Below, one piece after another: positions 46,310 to 55,263 of a DNA stretch of 64,000 nt. The notes beneath the pieces were generated by a model, which saw only the letters and a list, made by a program, of their open reading frames with translations, was not told the origin of the DNA and searched no databases. Position 1 is the stretch's first letter, and each line of letters opens with the position of its first letter. The position numbers and the translations under genes are program-made. The DNA is from Cytobacillus sp. S13-E01 (GTDB lineage: Bacteria > Bacillota > Bacilli > Bacillales > Bacillaceae_L): the NCBI RefSeq assembly GCF_029193815.1, contig NZ_JARFVC010000001.1, forward strand, positions 62,001 to 126,000. Direction: 5' to 3'.

Positions 46310-46681
46310 TTAGTCTAGCAAAATTGTTCCATTGATATTGGTAAAAATTTGTGAACTTGCTTCACTTCTATTCATAGCGGTGATGACTGTATTATTTTTA
46401 GTATTAACGATTAATGCTGCCCCGTCCATTACAATCAGCGAATCATTAATTCCTTTTGTCTTCGCTTCAGCAACCTTTGCACTAATTTGATCCCATTTCT
46501 GTTGATCAATAAAAATATTTCTCTCATCTAAACGTTTCCTGGCATGTTTACTAATTTTTAATTCAGTTGCTTCTTCTAGCCTTTGTTGAAAAGTAACTGT
46601 CGGCGGCTGAATGTCAGACACTTTTTTCTTTTGTGGTAATGCAAGTGGATGGTTTTGTAATTGATATATTCTATGATCCAA
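46310..46681 (-). CDS. TIGR02530-type flagellar operon protein
   Basis: A 123-residue soluble protein. The conserved part is ISKHARKRLDERNIF...W and LIVMDGAALIVNTKNNTVITAMNR, matching what I know of the flagellar-operon protein family TIGR02530. It is found between flgD and flgE in many Firmicutes. The function is unknown; a role in hook-cap or hook assembly is inferred only from position. The N-terminal 40 residues look flexible. Confidence 0.8.
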   Translation of the reverse strand: MDHRIYQLQNHPLALPQKKKVSDIQPPTVTFQQRLEEATELKISKHARKRLDERNIFIDQQKWDQISAKVAEAKTKGINDSLIVMDGAALIVNTKNNTVITAMNRSEASSQIFTNINGTILLD

Positions 46682-46695
46682 TGTCTACCCCCCTA

Positions 46696-47157
46696 TTAGT
46701 CATTTGAGGTTTGAGGAAGACTAACTTTAATAATTTCATCCGTAAAAACTTTTGTTCCATCTTCTAACTCTAGCTCAATTTCAGTACCTTTTTGCTTAAT
46801 TGATTTTACAATACCAATACCTGAATTGTTTACTTCATTACCATCTGAATCTGTGGATTTATAACCCCACTCAAGTTCTTTACCAATCATACTGCTGTAT
46901 TTTAAAAGAAGGTCTCCATTTTGCGAATTCACAAAGCTTTCCATCGTTTTATTGATGTTTGTCATTTGTTCTAATGAAGAAAAAGTTGCCATTTGCGCAA
47001 TAAAATCCTTATCTTGCATCGGATTCATTGGATCTTGGTTTTGTAACTGTGTCATAAGTATTCTTAAAAAGTCGTCCTTGCCTAGTATGTCATTTCCAGT
47101 CTTTCGTTTTTGTTGATTATTTGATAGATAAAGACTAGAATCTATTCTACTTGCCAT
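46696..47157 (-). CDS. flgD: Flagellar hook cap protein FlgD
   Basis: A 153-residue scaffold that caps the growing hook. The N-terminal segment GKDDFLRILMTQLQNQDPMNPMQDKDFIAQMATFSSLEQMTNINKTM is the family hallmark. It is short, without the larger Fn-type domain of E. coli FlgD, as in other Bacilli. It lies 9 nt after fliK. Confidence 0.95.
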   Translation of the reverse strand: MASRIDSSLYLSNNQQKRKTGNDILGKDDFLRILMTQLQNQDPMNPMQDKDFIAQMATFSSLEQMTNINKTMESFVNSQNGDLLLKYSSMIGKELEWGYKSTDSDGNEVNNSGIGIVKSIKQKGTEIELELEDGTKVFTDEIIKVSLPQTSND

Positions 47158-47166
47158 TCGTTACAC

Positions 47167-48579
47167 CTACACTTTCAAATTGAGAATTTCCTCTTGTAAT
47201 GAAGCAACAAATGATGACTTAGTTTCTGAATCATCTTGGTTATCTGTTTCACTCTTTTGTTGTTGTTCGCTATCTTGATTTTGTTGTGAATCCTTTTGCA
47301 AGAAGCGTTCAGACTGCTGCAATTGCTGATGAGCTATTTCCACCTTTTCAATTTGAATGTTTTGAGATAAGAACGATTGCTTCAAGTTTTGCACTTGTGA
47401 TTCTAGAACATCTTTCGCAGCTGCTGTTGATGCTATTATCCTAGCCGTCATCAGATTATCTTTTTGTAGTATTTCAATCCGCAATGAACCCAAATGTTCT
47501 GGATAAAGCTTTATAAGTAATTTTTGTTGGCCATCCTGTAAATTGCCGAATTGACTTCTTGATAATATATTTTGAAACTCTTTTATAAATTGTTCTTGAC
47601 CAACTGTTTGCTTTCCATTTTGTTCTACAAATAAAACGAATTGTTGTATTTTATTCATCGGTGCTTGAATATCAACATTACTTACTACCTGTTGGAAAAC
47701 TGTTTCCACCTTTGTTGATGTTTGAATGTTTGTCTGAATCGATTGTGTAGCGTGAGTAATTTGCTGGTTAGCCGTATTTTTCATACCATTTTGTTCTACA
47801 AAATACCGTGAAAACACAGATTGTAAGTACTCTTTTCTTGTATCAGTCTTTGCATTATCATTCGGTTGTTCGTGTAACTCTTTTCCAAAAAGTTGTTGCA
47901 TTATTTGCTGCATTTTTTTTCCTATTAGTTCCACATCTATGTCTCTAGGAATGATAGTAGTAGCTTCCAATGCATCAACCTGTTTATTTACAAACTCGAA
48001 AAGCTTTGTAAAAGTAGGTTCATCAAGCTTTTTCATTGCTTCGCCATCTATTTGTGACAATAAGATTAATAGACTAACGACATTTTCAGGTTTTGAAAAG
48101 TCTTCGATGATGTTACTTGGTTCTGCTGAGTTACTAAACATTTGTAAAAACGTCTCAATACCTGCTTTTACTTCTTGAGGTAGATGTTCTACTAGTTCTT
48201 CAATATCAGATTCACTAGTGGAGCGGATGTTTAGTTCTCCAGTTTCAACTCGAAGCAACTGAATTACACTAACCAATTCTTTTATATCCTCTTGCGCAGG
48301 TTCAATAGTATCCTCATTATCGATAAAAAGATTTTCAAGAAATGCAGCAAAATTTTCTCCAGCCATTTCCATTATATGGTCATCACTACTAGCAAGTATT
48401 TTTAGAGTACTATCAGCTTTACTTTCCTGTTGCTGGACTAGACCCCTTTTACTACTTGTTGATGACGACATCGTTTGAGCGTTTAAGAAGCTACTAAAGC
48501 TTGTTTGTGAACTTTGATTTTGAGCCTTATCAGCTTTAAACTCGTGTGTTTGGTTGCCTTGTACAGCCGCAATATTCAT
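47167..48579 (-). CDS. fliK: Flagellar hook-length control protein FliK
   Basis: A 470-residue Gln/Ser-rich protein. Only the C-terminal domain is recognisable: LKLYPEHLGSLRIEILQKDNLMTARI followed by ASTAAAKDVLESQVQNLKQSF matches the FliK substrate-specificity switch domain. The long N-terminal part is low in conservation, as usual for the molecular ruler region. I used the ATG at 48577-48579, preceded by AAGGGGG at 8 nt; a GTG at 48588 lies in the ribosome binding region. It follows ylxF. Confidence 0.92.
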   Translation of the reverse strand: MNIAAVQGNQTHEFKADKAQNQSSQTSFSSFLNAQTMSSSTSSKRGLVQQQESKADSTLKILASSDDHIMEMAGENFAAFLENLFIDNEDTIEPAQEDIKELVSVIQLLRVETGELNIRSTSESDIEELVEHLPQEVKAGIETFLQMFSNSAEPSNIIEDFSKPENVVSLLILLSQIDGEAMKKLDEPTFTKLFEFVNKQVDALEATTIIPRDIDVELIGKKMQQIMQQLFGKELHEQPNDNAKTDTRKEYLQSVFSRYFVEQNGMKNTANQQITHATQSIQTNIQTSTKVETVFQQVVSNVDIQAPMNKIQQFVLFVEQNGKQTVGQEQFIKEFQNILSRSQFGNLQDGQQKLLIKLYPEHLGSLRIEILQKDNLMTARIIASTAAAKDVLESQVQNLKQSFLSQNIQIEKVEIAHQQLQQSERFLQKDSQQNQDSEQQQKSETDNQDDSETKSSFVASLQEEILNLKV

Positions 48580-48613
48580 TAATTTCACCCCCTTTCAAAT
48601 AAGCACTTATTAT

Positions 48614-49198
48614 TTACTCTGCGAGCAACTGAGTATATTTTGCCGCATCTTCAGGGTTCATTTTCTCTAAGATCAACGCTACCTGATCTGTCTTAAGAGA
48701 AGATAGGATGTTAACAGCTTGTTCGTTATCAAGTTTTGGTATAATTACGGCTGCATTTTTTGCTGACATTGTCTCGTACATTTTTGTTATCTCTTGTAGA
48801 GTCTTAGTTTTATCTAGCTGTGCTTCTTCTTTAAAGGCTAAGTCTTCTGCCAATTGATTCAGTTCTATTTGCAATCTTTCTATCTCATCTTGTTTGCTCT
48901 GTAAATCCTTTTCTAACTGTGCGATTTGCGTCTCCTTTTCACGAATATTTTCTTCAAGAGAGCCGATTTTTTGATCTGGACTTTCCACTGTAGCCTCTTT
49001 CGCGGTTTCATTTGATAGATAATTAGAAATTATCGGTGTTTTTTGGCCAATTTCTTTAGCATAATCAACTACATTAATCCCAGCTATCGTTATTAAAACT
49101 AGTGCAAGGGTTATTGTAAAAAGGATAGGAATAACAATCACAAAAAGAAACCATTGGAATTTACTATAAACCTTGTTTTCCACTTCACTCGTTTCCAT
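48614..49198 (-). CDS. ylxF: YlxF, MgtE-N-like flagellar operon protein (MotE family)
   Basis: A protein of about 194 residues. A single membrane helix (about 17-40) is followed by a coiled coil (about 65-125). The C-terminal segment KMYETMSAKNAAVIIPKLDNEQAVNILSSLKTDQVALILEKMNPEDAAKYTQLL is the MgtE N-terminal-like helical repeat found in MotE/YlxF proteins. MotE chaperones the stator in other bacteria, so a motility role is likely. The start could be any of several close codons; the ATG at 49196-49198 has the best spacing to AGGTG. Confidence 0.85.
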   Translation of the reverse strand: METSEVENKVYSKFQWFLFVIVIPILFTITLALVLITIAGINVVDYAKEIGQKTPIISNYLSNETAKEATVESPDQKIGSLEENIREKETQIAQLEKDLQSKQDEIERLQIELNQLAEDLAFKEEAQLDKTKTLQEITKMYETMSAKNAAVIIPKLDNEQAVNILSSLKTDQVALILEKMNPEDAAKYTQLLAE

Positions 49199-49207
49199 CA
49201 TGATCAC

Positions 49208-49651
49208 CTAATTCCCTCGACTCATAAATTGTTGAATCGATATTTCATCCATTACCTTACTTTCGTAATGATGTAGCTCTATTGAGTAATGTTGAAAGCT
49301 ATTCTCTTTTATTTTTTCGAATTTCTTTACTTCAATATTTTTTTCGATTAATTTTGATTGAACTACTTGCATTTTTTGTCTACTCTCAATTACTAATCGT
49401 TGGTAATGTGAGATTGTTTTCTCAAGATTCGTAATAAATTGTTGGTGGTGGCGAATATCTTGAATCATTAACCCTGTATTTAGCTTTGAAATTTGCGATT
49501 TTTCGAGCTCTTCTTTTCGTTTAAGAAATGAGTAAAGTTTTTCTGCAAGTGTTTCAAAACTTTTTACAGACTCATTGTACTCTGAAAGAACTTGGTCTTT
49601 TTCACTTTCTTTAATCGATAATAGCTTATGAAATTTAAATTGGTAGCTCAT
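49208..49651 (-). CDS. fliJ: Flagellar export chaperone FliJ
   Basis: A 147-residue, almost fully helical coiled-coil protein that escorts FlgN/FliT-type chaperones and activates the FliI ATPase. MSYQFKFHKLLSIKESEKDQ at the start and IEVKKFEKIKENSF in the second half match B. subtilis FliJ in length and sequence. The ATG at 49649-49651 has AAGGTGAG upstream; that site is inside the end of fliI. Confidence 0.95.
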   Translation of the reverse strand: MSYQFKFHKLLSIKESEKDQVLSEYNESVKSFETLAEKLYSFLKRKEELEKSQISKLNTGLMIQDIRHHQQFITNLEKTISHYQRLVIESRQKMQVVQSKLIEKNIEVKKFEKIKENSFQHYSIELHHYESKVMDEISIQQFMSRGN

Positions 49652-49655
49652 ATAA

Positions 49656-50972
49656 CTACTCACCTTTTTCAATTAGTTGGAACAATCTTTGAATACTATC
49701 TTCACGTGAAACCTTTTCAACAGTGCGTTGCTTTAAAAATGAAAGGATCTTTGGATAAAATCGAATTGCTTCATCGATATCTCTTGACGAACCTCGTTTA
49801 TAAGCTCCGATATTTATAAGATCCTCTGAATTTATATAAGTTGATAATAAATCTCTTAATTTCTCTGCAGCAAGTCGATGGTCTTCTGACACTATATGAT
49901 TCATTACTCTGCTAATACTTTTTAAAACATTAATAGCTGGAAATTGACCTTTATTAGCAAGAGTTCTATCAAGAACGAGATGTCCGTCTAAAATACCACG
50001 AACTGTATCAGCAATTGGCTCATTCATATCGTCACCGTCAACTAAGACTGTATAAAATGCAGTAATTGTACCATGTATATTCGTTCCTGTTCTTTCAAGA
50101 AGTTTTGGTAGAATCGAAAAAACACTAGGCGTATAACCTTTAGTTGTTGGAGGTTCTCCGATCGCCAAGCCAATTTCACGTTGGGCCATTGCTACACGCG
50201 TGACTGAATCCATCATAAACATCACGTTTTTGCCTTTATCACGGAAATATTCTGCAATTGATGTTGCAGTATAGGCCGCTTTTATACGCATAAGTGCGGG
50301 CTGGTCTGAAGTTGCAACTACAACGATTGAACGTTTTAACCCTTCTGATCCAAGGTCTCTTTCAATAAACTCCCTTACTTCCCGTCCACGTTCACCAACA
50401 AGAGCAATAACATTTATATCAGCTGATGTATTTCTGGCAATCATTCCCATCAGTGTACTTTTGCCAACACCACTTCCTGCAAATATACCAACACGTTGAC
50501 CTTTACCTACTGTAAGTAAACTATCTATCATTCTTACACCCACAGTAATTTCCTCTTCAATTGGCGGCCTTTCTAATGGATTAGGTGGGTCTTGGTCTGT
50601 TAGGACACTCGTAAGCCCTTTAGGTAGCTGACTTTTATCAAGTGGGTTTCCAGTTGAATCAACAACCTTCCCTATTAAACCGGCACCTACTTTAATTTGA
50701 AGTGGCTTTGCTGTCGCCTCAACAATACTTCCAGGTGAGATATCATTAACAGAAGTATATGGCATTAAAATGACATTCTCGTCTCTAAAACCAACTACTT
50801 CCGCTTGTATCTTCCGCTTCATTTTTGAACCTACTAGGATGTAGCAGACATCTCCAATGGAACACTCTGGACCCTTTGACTCGATCATTAGCCCAACAAC
50901 TTTACTTACCCTACCATACCTTTTATAAGAATTAATGGAACCAATTTCATCGAGAAGGTCCTGTATCTTCAT
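49656..50972 (-). CDS. fliI: Flagellum-specific ATPase FliI
   Basis: A 438-residue ATPase of the F1-beta/type III family. Walker A is in GIFAGSGVGKSTLMGMIA and Walker B in NVMFMMDSVTRVAMAQREI. It energises export with FliH and FliJ. The ATG at 50970-50972 is chosen because GAGGGTGA precedes it by 8 nt and it gives the same length as in B. subtilis; an upstream GTG at 50984 overlaps fliH. Confidence 0.97.
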   Translation of the reverse strand: MKIQDLLDEIGSINSYKRYGRVSKVVGLMIESKGPECSIGDVCYILVGSKMKRKIQAEVVGFRDENVILMPYTSVNDISPGSIVEATAKPLQIKVGAGLIGKVVDSTGNPLDKSQLPKGLTSVLTDQDPPNPLERPPIEEEITVGVRMIDSLLTVGKGQRVGIFAGSGVGKSTLMGMIARNTSADINVIALVGERGREVREFIERDLGSEGLKRSIVVVATSDQPALMRIKAAYTATSIAEYFRDKGKNVMFMMDSVTRVAMAQREIGLAIGEPPTTKGYTPSVFSILPKLLERTGTNIHGTITAFYTVLVDGDDMNEPIADTVRGILDGHLVLDRTLANKGQFPAINVLKSISRVMNHIVSEDHRLAAEKLRDLLSTYINSEDLINIGAYKRGSSRDIDEAIRFYPKILSFLKQRTVEKVSREDSIQRLFQLIEKGE

Positions 50973-50976
50973 GTTG

Positions 50977-51753
50977 TTATTCACCCTCTAACATTGTAAG
51001 AAGCTTGTTCCTAATTTCTAAAAGCTGACTATCAACACTAGCATCAATTCTTCCAAAGCTTGTTTCAATCATACAGCCTAGTTCAGTTAAATCTTCGTTA
51101 GGATAAATATAGAGTGTGGTTTCTTTATTAACCAAGCTAACTAGCTCATCTTTTTGACTAATTACAAATTCATATTGTAATGGATGAACAAAGATTTGGA
51201 TTTGAGTGTACTCACTAGCCTCTTTTATCGCTCGTTTAACCAAGTGGAGGAAATCCTCTTTGTGTTCCTCTAATTGTTTACCAAGAATTCTTTCAGCAAC
51301 TTTTACGCCAAGCTCTAAAATCGTTTCCTCAGATGATTCTATCAAACTTTGGTACTCATTTTTGGAAGCATCAATTATATTCCTGGCTTCCTGTAAAAGG
51401 TCCTGGTATTGATTTAAACCAGCTAGATTACCCTCTTTTAGCCCAAATGAATATCCTTCATCTTTTGCTAATGCGATTAATTCTTTTTTTTCCTGCTCCC
51501 ATTTGTGCAACTCATTTTCTATTTGGTGGCGCGTTGAATCTAATTCAGACCGAGCTTGTTGCAGTAATTTATCTGCTTTTTGCTTTGCTTCTTCGAGAAT
51601 GTTAGTTGCTTGAGCATTGATTTTTAGTAAGTCTTCTTGAGCTTGGTGCAGCTCTATGGCATCGTCTGAAAAAGTTCCTATTTTTTGCAACCCGATCACT
51701 CTTTTTCCCTCATCATTTGACCGAGCAAAACTAGACTTTATCACTCTAGACAA
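50977..51753 (-). CDS. fliH: Flagellar export regulator FliH
   Basis: A protein of 258 residues from the start chosen here, rich in Glu, Lys and Gln, with a long coiled coil (about 40-115) and a C-terminal ATPase-binding domain (LGVKVAERILGKQLEEHKEDF). It binds FliI and docks it at the export gate. I take the TTG at 51751-51753 as start. GGAGGAG lies 9 nt upstream, it gives the LSRVIKSS start, and the overlap with the fliG stop is 8 bp (TTGTCTAG). ATG at 51762 is too close to that site. Confidence 0.9.
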   Translation of the reverse strand: MSRVIKSSFARSNDEGKRVIGLQKIGTFSDDAIELHQAQEDLLKINAQATNILEEAKQKADKLLQQARSELDSTRHQIENELHKWEQEKKELIALAKDEGYSFGLKEGNLAGLNQYQDLLQEARNIIDASKNEYQSLIESSEETILELGVKVAERILGKQLEEHKEDFLHLVKRAIKEASEYTQIQIFVHPLQYEFVISQKDELVSLVNKETTLYIYPNEDLTELGCMIETSFGRIDASVDSQLLEIRNKLLTMLEGE

Positions 51754-52765
51754 TAATATCATCTCCTCCGCCACGAGCTATGACAATTTCACCAGCCTCT
51801 TCTAATCTTCTAATCACCGCTACGATTCGTGATTGTGCCTCTTCAACGTCACGTAGTCTAACAGGTCCCATATATTCCATTTCATCCTTAAATGTATCAA
51901 CCATCCGTTTTGACATATTTTTAAAGACAATTTCCTTAACCTCTTCGCTTGCCACTTTAAGAGATAATAAAAGGTCTTCATTCTCAACGTCACGTATTAC
52001 CCGTTGGATAGAACGGTTATCAAGAGTAACAATATCTTCAAATACGAACATTCTCTTCTTAATTTCTTCCGCAAGTTCAGGGTCTTGTATTTCAAGAGCA
52101 TCTAATATTGTCCGCTCAGTACTTCTATCAACCCCATTTAAAACTTCTACAACAGCTTCGACTCCACCTGTTTGTGTATAGTCTTGGGTTACAGTTGCAG
52201 ATAGCTTTCTCTCCAATATCTGTTCTACCTCGTTAATAATTTCAGGAGAAGTACTATCCATTAAGGCAATTCTTCTTGCTATATCAGCCTGCATTTCTTG
52301 TGGTAGTTCAGATAAAATCTGTCCAGCTTGTGTTGGTTCTAAATATGATAGAATCAACGCAATTGTTTGAGGGTGCTCATTTTGAATGAAATTTAAAATC
52401 TGGCCTGGATCTGCTTTTCTAGCAAAATCAAAAGGTCTCACTTGTAGTGAAGATGTTAAGCGATTAATAATCGTAGCCGCTTGATCAACACCTAGAGCTT
52501 TTTCCAGTACAGTTTTTGCATAACCAATCCCACCTTGTGCGATATAATCTTGCGCTAGTGCTATTTGGTGGAATTCATCCATAATTTCCTCTTTTGCTGA
52601 AGCTTCAACTTTTCTTACACCTGATATTTCAAGTGTTAGCTTCTCTATTTCTTCCTCTGACAAATGTTTGTAGACTGATGCGGATACGTCAGGGCCTAGT
52701 GAGATTAGAAGAATGGCTGCTTTTTGTTTTCCTGTTAATCTACTGTCTCTATCACGTTTTGCCAT
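51746..52765 (-). CDS. fliG: Flagellar motor switch protein FliG
   Basis: A 339-residue C-ring protein that interacts with the stator. N-terminal, middle (NEHPQTIALILSYLEP) and C-terminal domains are complete. The C-terminal part has FEDIVTLDNRSIQRVIRDVENEDLLLSLK, carrying the charged residues used in torque generation. It follows fliF after 10 nt. Confidence 0.98.
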   Translation of the reverse strand: MAKRDRDSRLTGKQKAAILLISLGPDVSASVYKHLSEEEIEKLTLEISGVRKVEASAKEEIMDEFHQIALAQDYIAQGGIGYAKTVLEKALGVDQAATIINRLTSSLQVRPFDFARKADPGQILNFIQNEHPQTIALILSYLEPTQAGQILSELPQEMQADIARRIALMDSTSPEIINEVEQILERKLSATVTQDYTQTGGVEAVVEVLNGVDRSTERTILDALEIQDPELAEEIKKRMFVFEDIVTLDNRSIQRVIRDVENEDLLLSLKVASEEVKEIVFKNMSKRMVDTFKDEMEYMGPVRLRDVEEAQSRIVAVIRRLEEAGEIVIARGGGDDIIV

Positions 52766-52775
52766 TACAATCCTC

Positions 52776-54374
52776 CTAGTCTTCTGCTAACCATGAACGT
52801 AGTAATTTTGCAAAATCCTCTGGCTTATCTTTAGCCATTTTTTCAAGTTGCTTCCTGCGAACACTCGCTTCTGTTTCTCTTTCCTTATTAACATCAGGTA
52901 CCTTCCCTATATACGATTCTTCTATTTCTTCCTCTATAACCTCTTCAATTTCTTCTGGTTTTCTCTTTCTAAGGTATAAGAATAGAAGGATAAAAATAAT
53001 TAATAATAAACCGCCACCTACAAAATAGATCCATAATGGTATAATTGCTGTTTCTTTAGTTATAGCCATTTCAGGTTTTCCTTGAAACTTTTGAACAGAG
53101 ACAACTACTTTATCGTTAATTGTTTCTTCATCTAACTCAGCATTAATTGAACCTTTATCGATTGTCGTTCGAACAATTGTGCTTAAGATATTATTAATTT
53201 CTTCTAACGTTTCTGGAGGAAGATTTTCACCATTGTCCGTACTACTCGGGTCAACTATTACTTGAATACCTAAATCCCTAATCTTATAAGGACTTTCCAC
53301 GATTTCTTTCCTAATCCTGTTAACTTCATTATTAATTCGTTCTTCGATACGTTCATAATCACCAGTTCCTGCAGTCCCGTCTGCAGGATAATTAGGTATT
53401 TCATTTTCACCTGCACCTACGATTCCACCTGCTTGGTTCGCATTACCCGTAAACGTTTCTGTTATACGCTCTACACTAATCTCAATACCTTCTTGATTCT
53501 CTACATCAACTGGCGTTACTATATTTTCTTCACGATTTTCCTGAGTGAAATCAAGGTCTGTTGTTACAGATACAACTACATTTTCTGGGCCCATCATCAT
53601 ACCCAGCATCTGTTGAACTTGTCTTTGAATATCTCGTTCAATTTCCTTTTTGACGTCCAATTGAGTCGCTATATTTCCTACAACTGAATTATTTTTTTCA
53701 TTTTCAAGGTCAAAGTACTCAAAAAGTTGATTGGTAATGACGATATTATCAGTAGGGAGGTCTGGAACACTTCTTGAAACCAAGTGATACAATGAAGTGA
53801 TTTGTTCTTGGTCGAATTTATAGCCAGGCTTAGTATTCAAAACGATGGAAGCAGAAGCAGCTTGCTGCTGTGTTCCGACAAAGATATTTTCTTTTGGGAG
53901 GGTTATCATTACTTTTGCATCATTTATACCTTCAATACCCTTTATTAAGTTTGCTAGTTCTGTCTGCATTGCCTCTAGCTTAAGTACACCAAATTCATTA
54001 TCCGTCATCCCAAAACCAGCGTTCTGGCTAAAAAATGAATAATCAATACTACCACTATCAGGTATACCCTCTGCAGCTAACTCGACTTTCAATGTATCGA
54101 CAACTTCTTGGGGAACCCTTATAGTTGTGCCATTATCAGCTAATTCTGATTTAATCCCCCTAGAATCTAATGTAGCTTTAATTTGTCCTGTTTCTTGTGG
54201 TGTCAGGTTACTATATAAAGGAACAAAGTTACTTCTAGTGGTTAATGCTGTAATGATTGCAATTACCAAAACAACAGATACAGCCGCACCGATCATCCAT
54301 CCCTTTTGAGATTTCGTTCTATTTTTCCAGGATTCTACAATTCTATTTTTATATTGTGTCAATTTTTCGTTCAT
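52776..54374 (-). CDS. fliF: Flagellar MS-ring protein FliF
   Basis: A 532-residue protein. Membrane helices at about 26-45 and 450-470 enclose the ring-building motif domains, and the C-terminal cytoplasmic tail binds FliG. ALTTRSNFVPLYSNLTPQETGQIKATL and SVDFT-type YscJ/FliF features are clear. The ATG at 54372-54374 has only a weak GGGGG site 11 nt upstream, beside a 9-bp stem (54390-54431) that could affect translation. Confidence 0.97.
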   Translation of the reverse strand: MNEKLTQYKNRIVESWKNRTKSQKGWMIGAAVSVVLVIAIITALTTRSNFVPLYSNLTPQETGQIKATLDSRGIKSELADNGTTIRVPQEVVDTLKVELAAEGIPDSGSIDYSFFSQNAGFGMTDNEFGVLKLEAMQTELANLIKGIEGINDAKVMITLPKENIFVGTQQQAASASIVLNTKPGYKFDQEQITSLYHLVSRSVPDLPTDNIVITNQLFEYFDLENEKNNSVVGNIATQLDVKKEIERDIQRQVQQMLGMMMGPENVVVSVTTDLDFTQENREENIVTPVDVENQEGIEISVERITETFTGNANQAGGIVGAGENEIPNYPADGTAGTGDYERIEERINNEVNRIRKEIVESPYKIRDLGIQVIVDPSSTDNGENLPPETLEEINNILSTIVRTTIDKGSINAELDEETINDKVVVSVQKFQGKPEMAITKETAIIPLWIYFVGGGLLLIIFILLFLYLRKRKPEEIEEVIEEEIEESYIGKVPDVNKERETEASVRRKQLEKMAKDKPEDFAKLLRSWLAED

Positions 54375-54389
54375 TTCATAACGCGCCCC

Positions 54390-54431
54390 CGGTTATTAAA
54401 ATCGTTTGTTCTCCGATGCAGCTAATAACCG
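54390..54431 (-). promoter_or_regulatory. Hairpin upstream of fliF
   Basis: CGGTTATTA (minus strand, 54423-54431) pairs with TAATAACCG (54390-54398) over a 24-nt loop. The right arm directly abuts the GGGGG that serves as the fliF ribosome binding site. It lies in the 116-bp fliE-fliF gap. Confidence 0.5.
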
Positions 54432-54469
54432 CCCTAAAGAATATATAGTAAGATCATTTTATTGCTACG

Positions 54470-54507
54470 TTTTATACCTGCATTCTCATTTTATACCTGC
54501 ATTCTCA
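54470..54507 (-). repeat. 19-bp perfect tandem duplication across the fliE stop
   Basis: TTTTATACCTGCATTCTCA occurs twice without a gap (54470-54488 and 54489-54507). One copy contains the last codons and stop of fliE; the other is the first non-coding sequence after it. Such a duplication looks recent, because the copies are identical. Confidence 0.9.
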
Positions 54508-54796
54508 TAACTTCTTGATATGCCTCAATTACTTTATTCCGTATTTCTAAGGTCGTTTGTAGTGTAACACTAGCTTTTTCTGCAGCAATCATAACCTCAT
54601 GCAAATCTACATTTTCACCCTTTGCTAGCTTCACTGTCATTTCATCCGATTTTAACTGAGCATCGTTGACGCTATTTATCGCATCTTTTAACATACCAGA
54701 AAAGGCCTGATGAGCTTCATTTGGAGTTGTCACTTTTTTTTGTGAAAAAGGACTTGTAACTAATTGCTGATTTGCAATAGCAAGTTTATCTATCAT
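54491..54796 (-). CDS. fliE: Flagellar hook-basal body protein FliE
   Basis: A 101-residue protein joining the MS ring and rod. The conserved C-terminal region VMIAAEKASVTLQTTLEIRNKVIEAYQEVMRMQV is complete, and FSGMLKDAINSVNDAQLKSDEM precedes it. The last codons and stop lie in a perfect 19-bp tandem duplication. It lies 9 nt after flgC. Confidence 0.97.
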   Translation of the reverse strand: MIDKLAIANQQLVTSPFSQKKVTTPNEAHQAFSGMLKDAINSVNDAQLKSDEMTVKLAKGENVDLHEVMIAAEKASVTLQTTLEIRNKVIEAYQEVMRMQV

Positions 54797-54805
54797 TTAT
54801 ATCAC

Positions 54806-55261
54806 CTATTTCCCAATTTCTAGTGCCTTCATTAGCATCCCTTTAGTTGCATTTAACACCGTCACATTTGCTTCATATGAACGTGTTGCACTAATTAAAT
54901 CGACCATTTCCTGTAATGGGTCTACATTTGGCAATTGTACATACCCTTCTTGATTTGCATCAGGATGAGCTGGGTTATAAACCATTTTAAACGGAGTTTC
55001 ATCCTCGACGATTTTCGTCACTATTACGCCACTTCCAACATTATTTCTCCCGTTGTTCATAGCTTTATTTAAAAACGTTGAGAAATTACCTTCACTTGGT
55101 TGCATTTCCACCATTTTTCTACGATACGGCTGCCACTGACCATCAACAAACTTTCCGCGAGTTGTATCAACATTGGCCATATTTGATGAAACAACATCCA
55201 TCCTCAACCTTTGTGCTGTTAATGCTGAAGAGCTTGTATTTAAACTTTGAAAAATCGTCAT
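54806..55261 (-). CDS. flgC: Flagellar rod protein FlgC
   Basis: A 151-residue proximal rod subunit. LNTSSSALTAQRLRMDVVSSNMANVDTTRG at the start and DPLQEMVDLISATRSYEANVTVLNATKGMLMKALEIGK at the end form the axial coiled-coil pair. It is 2 nt after flgB. Confidence 0.98.
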   Translation of the reverse strand: MTIFQSLNTSSSALTAQRLRMDVVSSNMANVDTTRGKFVDGQWQPYRRKMVEMQPSEGNFSTFLNKAMNNGRNNVGSGVIVTKIVEDETPFKMVYNPAHPDANQEGYVQLPNVDPLQEMVDLISATRSYEANVTVLNATKGMLMKALEIGK

Positions 55262-55263
55262 AC

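Noticed and set aside
48614-49198. Magnesium transporter MgtE
   Set aside because: Only the small N-terminal helical repeat type is present; the CBS domains and multi-helix membrane channel are missing, so this is a YlxF/MotE-type flagellar protein.
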